Source of the DNA: Acytostelium subglobosum LB1
Taxonomy: Eukaryota; Evosea; Eumycetozoa; Acytosteliales; Acytosteliaceae
Assembly (NCBI RefSeq): GCF_000787575.1
Contig: NW_012236524.1
Coordinates: 310,001-374,000 of the forward strand
Length of the DNA: 64,000 bases
Direction of reading: 5' to 3'
The translations under genes were made by a program, and so were the position numbers. How positions within the stretch are numbered: the stretch's first letter is position 1; each line of letters begins with the position of its first letter. Of this stretch, positions 56,651 through 64,000 are shown in pieces. The notes below the pieces were generated by a model. It saw only the letters and a list, made by a program, of their open reading frames with translations, was not told the origin of the DNA and made no database searches.

Positions 56651-57076
56651 ATATATATATATATCAAATATATATATCTCTATGTATGTATATGTTTCAA
56701 TTGAATCACAAACAATAAGATGATGGATGACCTTTCATTCTTGTGCATTCATCCAATGAATGACTCATTGAAATTGAACACACACCCACGTGTCAACTTC
56801 AACCCTTTGTCCAACAAAGGTCGCGCGACCAACAATAGCTTTATTGACAAACTGAGGGTATGTCCATCAATAATGGTAATATTGTAATCAAGTTTAGAGG
56901 GGCAGGGACTCGACTGATCAGGGAAGTAAAGATAGATTGTACAATAGTTTATTATACTTGGGGAGATGGTATTGATTATTTACAAGATGGTATTATTATT
57001 ATTATTATTTTGTTAGTTTGAATAAATAAACTATTGTGATGGATGATGATGATGGATGACGGATCGCGATCAAACA
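56651..57076. other. Intergenic, ALG11 promoter and 3' flank of F-box/LRR-like gene
   Basis: About 425 bp. Contains CACCCACGTGTC (E-box core) near 56784, the perfect 12-bp palindrome GGTCGCGCGACC at 56819-56830, and GATCGCGATC at 57062-57071 only a few bases past the next stop codon. No gene. Confidence 0.45.
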
Positions 57077-58683
57077 TTATTGATTGATTGAATGTTGTTG
57101 TTGTTGAGTAACAACGTCATCACTCTGTTGTTGATTTGGGAATGTGTTGAACTTGTATAGATGTCGTTTGGACTCGGTAACACCACAATATTGATACTGG
57201 CCATAGTCAACCTTTGATAGGTCTTGTAGCAATTGATCATAGTCAGTTCGATTGGTGTCGTACTCTATGATCACGGTGTTGCAACGTGCCTGGATGCGAA
57301 GCAGCATGCCAAACAGACGCTCCAGCTGGGGCTGCAGGAACTTGGGATAGGCGCTAAAGAGGAACACCATCTGGTCACAATTCTTGCTCTCGTTGATCGC
57401 CGTGAACAATCGCTCAAACGCATTAAAGAAGATCTCCACACAGTTCTTGCTCAGCTCGTGCTTCTCTGGATAGCAGAGGTAGACGTTGAGCGAGGTCAGA
57501 GTGATCGAGTACTTGATAAAGTCGGTGAGAGTGTCGATGTGTTTGGCGTTGATCGAGGGGATCGTGAGTGATTGGATGTTGGACTCGATGTTGAGTTGAA
57601 GGAATTTGTTGCGACAGGAGCTCAATCTGATGCTCTTGAGCTCATGGCCAATCTTGACTACCTTCTTAATGCGCGGGATAGTGAGTGTAGTGATCGTGGG
57701 CTTGTTACTGATGAGCTCGATGAACTCATCGCCAAGGCGAATGCAGTCGGCCAAGTCCAGTGTGTGAAGATAGCCTTGCTCGCGCTTCAAGTAGTCAAAG
57801 AATAGATCGCTCTCGAAGCTGGTCATTCGGTCGACGAGCTGCACGGATCCAATAGAGAGCGTGGTCAACTTGAGTGACAACAGTGTTTCAAAGAGCTCGC
57901 GACTGAATCTAACGTGCTTCAGCTCGACCGACTGCAGCGCCTGGAAGGTGGCCATGCGTAGCAGGGTGCTGGTCGTCCACTGATCGGCTTGAACGTATTT
58001 GTTGTCCACTTGATGCGGTGACAATGTGAGCGATAGGAGCTGGCTACGAAAGACGGTGCAGTAGTCATCGTGAGCGATCAGCTGATCGAATGTGTTGAGT
58101 GAGCACTCCAGCGAGCTGATGCTCTTGATGAAGCAGAACTTGTTGGAGAGATGCTGGATGTAGTCGCGCAATGGCATGTCCATCTCGGACGAGTACTTGA
58201 TGTTCTCGACGAATCTGACCACGTAGCGATGACTCACGAGGTCAAAGTAGCGACGGGACAGCATGGCAATGGGAGCCAATCGCACGTAAAGGAAGCGGTC
58301 ATTGGCTCTGCCAACGTGGAATGAGCAGTAATGTACATATTGAACAAAGTAGTGGTCAAATATAGTTCGGATGATTTGGAAAGGTAGTGATTCACATTCT
58401 GATTGTTGTTGTTGTTGTAGTTGTAATTGTTGTTGTTGTAATTGTAATTGTTGTTGTTGTTGTAATAATTGTTGTTGTTGGAGTTGGAGTTGTTGTTGTT
58501 GTTGATGCTTCTGCTCAACATTACTAACAATGTCCTCTCCATTATCCTCGCCATTAACCAGAATGACTGGATTCCTACTTCTATAATTTAAATAATAATT
58601 TAATTTATGTGTCAATATTCTTCTTTAAATTAACGAATCAAATATTAATAATAATCAATCACTTACTTTGAGGTTATAATCAT
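57077..58683 (-). CDS. F-box/leucine-rich-like dictyostelid protein with poly-Gln
   Basis: Exons 58667-58683 and 57077-58580; 506 residues. The first exon has only 17 bases (ATG ATT ATA ACC TCA AA), joined in phase to KSRNPVILVNGED. A Gln/Leu-rich tract (residues ~25-65) precedes an F-box-like segment (about 68-125: CESLPFQIIRTIFDHYF, IAMLSRRYFDLVSHRYV). The rest is irregular leucine-rich repeat: LQSVELKHVRF, LTTLSIGSVQLV, LHTLDLADC, ITTLTIPRI, LKSIRLSSC, IQSLTIPSI, LTSLNVYLC. This layout is common in dictyostelid F-box families thought to select substrates for cullin ligases. Without the short exon the second exon has no ATG, which supports the model. Function inferred from layout only. Confidence 0.78.
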
Positions 58684-59943
58684 TATTATAATTATTAATA
58701 TTAGAAATACAATGAACGATGGAAATTATGTGTATGAACAAACAAACGAACGAACGAATGAATGAATATTTGTTTATGAATAAATAATAATCGGTAAGAT
58801 AGTAGTAATTATATATCTATTCTATAAACGTTTATGTAATGTTATAACAACACACAATACAAATATAAACAAAACAAAACAATGGATGTTTGTTGCTGAT
58901 ATGATATGATATCTCAGTCAGTCAGTCACCAACGATCTCTCTCTCTTTCTACCTTATTGTTGTTGCAGTTGCTGATGATGGATGATGATTGTGATGATGA
59001 GATTGTTGTTTGATGCTTATGCCAGGTATGATGTGAGTGTTTGAGTGGTGTGTTTGTGGAATAGAGTTGAGTTTATAAACAACCTTCTATCTATCTATCT
59101 ATCTTGTTGTTGCAATGTTGTTGTTTGTTTATTAGGGTGTGTATGTGTCGTAGTGAGGTAAAAGGTGTAAGATGTATGTGTGTCTGTCTGTTTGTTTGTT
59201 TGTTTGTTTGTATGTTGGGAGTGTGTAATACAAGGGGAATGAAATGAATGAAAATGGGTGAGTGTGTGTTGATAAAGAGTCAACCACAGCACTGTTTTGC
59301 TACAAAACGAGTTGGGTGGGAAGGTTGTTGTTTTTTGGTGACCAACCTCACATTGGACGGGTTTCATTCATATTGGATGGAATACTCCCACTTACCAATT
59401 TACTTACCAATTATAATATATAAATTTAATTTATCAACAAAAAATAGATATATTAGTCTAATGAATTCACCGAATTAGTACTAATTAACCAAACAACAAA
59501 TTGGTGTGGGGTACAACTTCATTGTGTCGATTCACAACATGATCATGTTGATATGTATCAAGGGGGCAGGCATGTTTGAACTCATAGACTACGAGTTAAT
59601 TAATGTACCCTCCTCTCTCACTTAAGGAACCTTGATTCTTTGTCTTAGGAACTATTAATGATATAAAATGTAAGGGACGGTGTTGAGAATGACCACCTTT
59701 GGCGCCATGTTTAGCCTTAGGTGTATGCTTATCATCACCCATCAACAACTTTATGATGAAATATCTATCTTTTTTTTTTGATTAATTGATCGTCTGAGTG
59801 ATTGTCAAGTTCACAGCTCACCCCCACCCATCAACATCTCTTCTACACTACAGCTCACTGCTAGTCTCATTCATTCAATCAAACTTACAGTTATAAGATT
59901 TATACATATACATATACATTATACATTATACTTATAATATAAG
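58684..59943. other. Long divergent intergenic region, F-box/LRR-like gene / EBP
   Basis: About 1.26 kb. AT-rich with GAAC/GAAT repeats near 58740-58765 and GTTT repeats near 59195. The perfect 16-bp palindrome CAACATGATCATGTTG is at 59535-59550. The C-rich stretch CTCACCCCCACCCATC at 59818-59833, about 110 bp before the EBP start, resembles a G-box on the minus strand. Minus-strand frame 59095-59367 consists of simple repeats and is not called a gene. Confidence 0.45.
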
Positions 59944-60597
59944 ATGTACGCATTCGTTCCATTGGCAGTGTTGACACTTTTGTGTGTCGTTTTGTCATTG
60001 CTTGTTAAGCGTGAGAAGCTTGTTGTGTTCTGGTTGCTCTGGTCTGGAATCATTCACATTCTGCTCGAGGGCAGCTATGGATTCTTTGCCCACGAGGTCA
60101 CCACAGCATCCACCGTCGACTTTATGACCAAGATGCTCGAGGATGTCCCATTGGAGAGCGCCTGGAACCCACACTGGTACGCCAGCCTCTACACCCAGTA
60201 CGCTAGATACGACCGTCGTTACGCCATCGCCGACCCAATGGTCGTGTTCTTCTGCTTCATGGAGCTCGTCCAGGGCACCAGCTGCTTCCTGCTGGTCCTG
60301 TCCGTCATCTTCCAGTCGGCCTACCGCCACGCCCTCCAGATCTTCCTCTGCTCGCTCCAGGCCCTCGGCACCGTCTTCTACTTCATCACACCATACATCT
60401 ACGGCGAGTGGGACCAGTTGATCAGCTCGGACCCCTTCGAGCTCTGGGTCTACGTCGTTGGTCTGAACGGTCTCTGGTTGCTCGTTCCAATCATCATGAT
60501 CATTCAATCATTCATTGCTATTGGTCGTGATGCCTCTGTTGCCGCCAAGTACACAATCCAACCAAGATCAAACGCCAACAAAAAGAAGACAAACTAA
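59944..60597 (+). CDS. ebp: EBP-type sterol delta8-delta7 isomerase (EXPERA domain)
   Basis: ER membrane enzyme that moves the sterol ring-B double bond from C8 to C7. Single exon, 217 residues, four or five membrane helices (about 3-21, 27-42, 97-120, 130-150, 165-190). Catalytic residues of the family are present: His38 and Glu42 in GIIHILLEG and Glu107 in FCFMELVQG, plus [25 protein letters not shown], which matches EBP (the W.EY..AD.RY..D region). Basic C-terminus ends KKKTN, a KKxx-like ER retrieval signal. Coding DNA is strongly biased to C/G-ending codons, suggesting high expression. Dictyostelids make a plant-like stanol pathway, in which this step is expected. Confidence 0.9.
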   Translation: MYAFVPLAVLTLLCVVLSLLVKREKLVVFWLLWSGIIHILLEGSYGFFAHEVTTASTVDFMTKMLEDVPLESAWNPHWYASLYTQYARYDRRYAIADPMVVFFCFMELVQGTSCFLLVLSVIFQSAYRHALQIFLCSLQALGTVFYFITPYIYGEWDQLISSDPFELWVYVVGLNGLWLLVPIIMIIQSFIAIGRDASVAAKYTIQPRSNANKKKTN

Positions 60598-60906
60598 GAA
60601 ATGATGTTTGGATGGACAACGACGACAACAACGTTGTTGTCGCGAATAGATTAGAATAGAATAGAATATGAATAGATAGACCTAGACTAGAGAGAGAATG
60701 ACTTAGAGACAACGCTCTCACTTTTAGCTAAGCTAGACTACCCATCATCATTGATTGAGGAACATCCGATGTTCCCTCCCAATAAACCAGCGCTTCAAAA
60801 GTATACATGTCTGTTTGTTTGTCCGTTGTACGATGATTTACTGTTTACTGTCGAGTCGCTGTCTGTCGAGAGCCAATGCCGCAGCGCCTTGTGATGATGT
60901 TGATTA
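60598..60906. other. Convergent 3' flanks of EBP and PAF1, with a 20-bp palindrome
   Basis: About 310 bp between two stop codons. A perfect palindrome CGACAACAAC plus its exact reverse complement lies at 60623-60642, 26 bp past the EBP stop; in RNA it would form a 10-bp stem with no loop unless the centre opens. GAATA repeats follow. No gene supported. Confidence 0.55.
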
Positions 60907-62570
60907 TTACATGCTCTTTGACTTTGTCGAGAACAATGCCTTCTCCTCCTTTAGAAGTGTACTAATACTCTTCTCCTGATTCTCAATCTCTTCAATCGTC
61001 ATTGATCTAGTGTCATAAGTGACATACTCTGGTTTACCAATGTTTCTCTTCTCTCTTATCTTGTCATCCTATTGTTGTGTTGTGTCGTTAGTTACTTGGA
61101 CATAGCACTGACTGATTGATTGAGTGATATACATACTCTTGACTTGACCTTCTTTAAGCTGACCTTGGTGGACATTTTGTTGTAGTACAAGGCATCTCCC
61201 TTGTCGATGAGGAAGAAGTTCTCTTCTTGGCCAGGGAAGATGTCATGAGTGAACACCTTGTACATTCTATATGGATTGCCATCGTCAATGTTCTCATTGC
61301 CATTGTTCTTGTTACTACTGCTGCTGCTACTATTGTTGTTGTTGTTGTTGTTGTTGTTGTAGTTCTCAAAGTCCAACTCATTCTTTGGCGCGATAAAGTA
61401 GACGAATTTACCTCGGATACCTTTGATGATACCCTTGGATCTGATCTCCTGCTGCCTCTGAATGTACTGCTGGAAGCTGTCCGACTTGAGGTTGCTTGGG
61501 GGCAGGTCCAGAGGGTCGGCGTCAAACTGCACCTCGGTGTACTCGTTGCCCCAGAGCTCAAAGTCGGGGAACACGGGCAACACGCTGACGGGCTTGGCGT
61601 TGGGGTTGGTCGGATGCACGAACGACTGGTTGTTGATAGCGTCGAATGTGTTCTCGGCGAGCTGCACATCCAGGTCCTCCTTGAATGTGGATTGTGTCGT
61701 CGAGGCACGCTTGACGCCACGACCCATCGAGTTCTCGTTGGACGAGAGGTACTCTGTCTTGCGCAGCCATGACACGGCCGGACGAACAAAGTTTGTGGCG
61801 GTGCCGCGGGTGGCGGACAGACGCTTCGACTCGGAGTCCTGCTGGGCAAGTGACTTGAGCAGTGGCAGGTCCTCCTTGGGCACCTCGATTTTGGTCTTTG
61901 GCGTGTTGTAGATCACTGGATCGATAAGCTCGATGGAGATGCCCAGGTTTGGCTCAGTGAGCAGTGGATACTTGTAGTTCTTCTCCAACGACGTTGTCTT
62001 GTACAGTGCGAATCGATTGAGATCCGTCGAGATGGTCAAGAACTTTGGGTCGAATGGTGTATCGGGTAGATTGTTTGTAAGTTTCATCGAGCAGTTAAAG
62101 TCAGATGATGATCTAGATGATTGTGATGATTGTGATGATGATTGTGATGATGATGTTGCCGCTGATGATGAAGATGGTCTCTTATGTTGTTGTTGTTGCT
62201 GTGACGATGATGATGTTGAAGTAGACTCTCTTTCTCTCTTTCTTGAGTCATTGTTTGCATTGCTACTGCTGCTACTACTAGTATGTGAAGGTCTTGAGCC
62301 ACTTGAGCTACCACCTGGGGCATGTCTACTGCTGCTGCTAGTATGGTGATTGTTATTTCCACTGTTACTGCTACTGTGATGTTGTTGTTGTTGCTGTGGT
62401 AGTTGTTGTTGTCCTGTATTATGATGCTGCTGCTGCTGTTGTTGTGGATATTGCTGATGTGGTTGATGTTGATGTTGTTGATGTTGATGTTGTTGTACTA
62501 TGCCATTGTTATATGAAGATGTAGTTGACGTCGATGATGTTGCATATGAAGGTGGTAGTGGATTTGACAT
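60907..62570 (-). CDS. paf1: PAF1, subunit of the RNA polymerase II-associated PAF1 complex
   Basis: Nuclear elongation and chromatin factor. Exons 61137-62570 and 60907-61068; 531 residues. A long Gln/His/Ser-rich leader (~170 residues) precedes the family start KLTNNLPDTPFDPKFLTI, followed by LLTEPNLGISIELIDP, PAVSWLRKTEYLSS, TFDAINNQSFVHPTNP, LPVFPDFELWGNEYTEVQFD and a C-terminal MYKVFTHDIFPGQEENFFLI. The last exon gives a charged end (DDKIREKRNIGKPEY...KSKSM). The start at 62570 is the ATG of MSNPLPPSY. An Asn run in the middle of the folded part (61330-61365) is an insertion typical of this genome. Secure. Confidence 0.94.
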
Positions 62571-62874
62571 GATTGATTGATTGATTATCGATATCACTAC
62601 TATTGTATGTTTTAATGATTGATTGATCGATACTGTATGATGATTATTGATTGAATTGAATGAACAAAGTCACCAAATCATGTGAAGCAAATGTTTCAAA
62701 AGACTTTGAGAACTTCATCCACATGACCAAAGTTGTCAACACCTCGAGCCAACCTATTTTTGGAAATAATAATAATAATAATTTATTCACAGTAGCAATA
62801 AACAATACTTCCCCTCTTAACAAGAATCATTACTTTAAATCAATCATCTTACCAATTAATAATAATAATAATAA
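62571..62874. promoter_or_regulatory. Divergent promoter region, PAF1 / alpha-beta hydrolase
   Basis: About 300 bp, AT-rich with AAT repeats at 62767-62780 and 62858-62873. The plus-strand open frame at 62660-62908 is unsupported. Confidence 0.35.
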
Positions 62875-63774
62875 ATGGAATCACATATTAATGTTAAAGA
62901 TATTTTAATCAAGACTGATAATGTTGAATTGGAAGGAATACTATCAATACCTAAGGATCCAATAGGTATAATATTGTTTTCTCATGGTAGTGGATCAAGT
63001 AGATTTAGGTAAATTTATATCATATTATAAGTTTATAAGTCAATCAATTAACTTACATCTCTTTATAATCATTATAAATTCGACATCCAATATAATGTAG
63101 TCCTAGGAATCAATATGTCTCCAAAGTATTCCAACAATGTAACTTTGCAACATTACTATTCGATCTAATGACTGCTCCAGAGGAAGAGTTGGACAACCAT
63201 ACTGGAGAGTTAAGGTTCAATCTAAACTTCTTGGCCAAAAGGATCATAGGTGCAACTAACTGGATACAGTCTAATCCAGTTCTAAAGGGTAACTATATGG
63301 TATCATGATGTAAGTCAAAGAGATACAAACTTACTAACATATTCAATCGACGACAAAGACCTTCAAATTGGATTCTTTGGTGCAAGTACTGGAGGTGGAG
63401 GTGCATTGTTATCTACTTGCTTATTGGCACCAACAACCAAAGTGTTCGCGGTAGTATCGAGAGGAGGACGTCCTGATATGGTCGGTGAACACTTGAAGGA
63501 TATAGCGACTCCTACTTTGTTGGTTGTCGGTGGTAATGACACTGATGTACTACGTATGAATAGAGTTGCTTTGCAACAAATGGTAAAGTGTCCTACTAAG
63601 CAACTTGTTGTCATACCAAATGCATCACATCTATTCCCCGAGCCTGGATGTCTTGAACAAGTTGCCACCATCTCGAAACAATTCTTCTTGGATCAGATCA
63701 AGACCATGGGAGGAGACACTCATTCAACAACATCTGGTGTTGCCAAGGGTGTTGTTGGAATCGCAATGCAATAA
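62875..63774 (+). CDS. Alpha/beta hydrolase, dienelactone hydrolase-like
   Basis: Exons 62875-63008, 63101-63288, 63359-63774; 245 residues. Start MESHINVKDILIKTDNVELEGIL matches small bacterial-type hydrolases with an N-terminal beta hairpin. Oxyanion region FSHGSGSSR; nucleophile elbow GASTGGGG (Ser in GxSxG); acid residue in VVGGNDTDV; His in NASHLFPEPG. All three members of the triad are therefore visible. LFDLMTAPEEE and RGGRPDMVG are typical of the family also found with phosphoribosyltransferases in bacteria. Substrate unknown; the close bacterial look may reflect old transfer, which I cannot test here. Confidence 0.86.
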
Positions 63775-63831
63775 CAGACAACTACAAGTCATCAATGAAA
63801 GGTAGTAATAGTAGTATTAAGAGTTGTTGAT

Positions 63832-63956
63832 TTATGCTGATTGAGACGGCAAGGTTGTTGTCTTGCTGGCTTGCATTGCTGCTGTTATTGCTTTTGTTAT
63901 CGCTTGCCACACTGCTGATTGGTTGGCTTGCTGACTGTCAATTGCAATCGAGGCTG
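63832..63956 (-). CDS. Possible last exon of a gene beyond the right edge
   Basis: On the minus strand a frame from an acceptor (TTTCTAG|CA at 63957) to a TAA at 63832 encodes about 41 residues (ASIAIDSQQANQSAVWQ, then ITKAITAAMQASKTTT, ending LPSQSA), with the composition of a coding tail. An alternative is that a frame coming from the edge stops at the TAG at 63957-63959 (ending RMLIQTIKHF) and this stretch is 3' untranslated. Too short to decide. Confidence 0.35.
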
Positions 63957-64000
63957 CTAGAAATGCTTAATAGTCTGGATCAACATGCGAACAGTAGTAG

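Noticed and set aside
59995-60507. Minus-strand frame of 170 codons rich in Glu/Asp/Val
   Set aside because: Antisense shadow of the EBP gene, long only because of its C-ending codons.

Overview
The window is nuclear DNA of a dictyostelid social amoeba. The evidence is many short GT-AG introns (about 45-360 bp, mostly with GTATGT or GTAAGT donors) filled with ATCA/TGAT-type repeats, very compact spacing between genes, Asn/Gln-rich low-complexity protein segments, and lineage-typical families (B-box/kelch proteins, degenerate-ankyrin proteins, F-box/leucine-rich-like proteins, PH-CRIB PAK and MARK kinases). Coding DNA is clearly richer in G+C than in Dictyostelium discoideum, so a group 1-2 species (Cavenderia, Heterostelium or Acytostelium type) is more likely; I cannot fix the genus from sequence alone. 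I see no retrovirus-like or DIRS-like element, no CRISPR array and no tRNA or rRNA gene.

Layout, left to right: ATP synthase gamma (partial, -), SAPS-domain phosphatase-6 regulatory subunit (-), proteasome beta-1 (-), USP7-type deubiquitinase (+), VPS9-domain Rab5 exchange factor (-), TMEM144-like transporter (-), a double ankyrin-like gene (+), mitochondrial fumarase (-), LSm10-like Sm protein (+), DCN1-like neddylation factor (-), a three-copy B-box/kelch cluster (+) interrupted by a secreted phosphoesterase and an orphan ORF (-), ELMO-domain protein (-), a small four-repeat protein (+), PH-CRIB PAK kinase (+), glycogen synthase (+), MARK/Par-1 kinase (+), a secreted cysteine-rich protein (+), EMC8/9 (-), a TRPC4AP/TRUSS homolog (-), a BAR-plus-auxilin-type-J protein (-), an NAD-binding epimerase-like protein (-), ALG11 (-), an F-box/leucine-rich-like protein (-), an EBP-type sterol isomerase (+), PAF1 (-), an alpha/beta hydrolase (+) and a possible last exon at the right edge (-).

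The genes do not form one pathway; this is an ordinary housekeeping region. Themes that recur are protein turnover (proteasome beta-1, USP7, DCN1, and possibly TRPC4AP, an E3 receptor in animals), membrane traffic and cytoskeleton (VPS9, ELMO, PAK, MARK, BAR-J) and the ER (ALG11, EMC8/9, EBP). Exon joins were worked out by eye from donor and acceptor sites, reading phase and family similarity; every multi-exon model given here keeps an open frame.

The most unusual items are the BAR/auxilin-J fusion, the probable fusion of two ankyrin-like units through one tiny intron, the decaying third B-box/kelch copy, a first coding exon that holds only the ATG of DCN1, a hydrophilic 35-residue repeat protein, and a set of long perfect palindromes in non-coding DNA (810-829, 5125-5146, 54823-54840, 60623-60642), including a recurring ACATCGATGT motif. 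Three single N bases (3143, 8899, 10548) each lie inside an exon and break the frame unless skipped.
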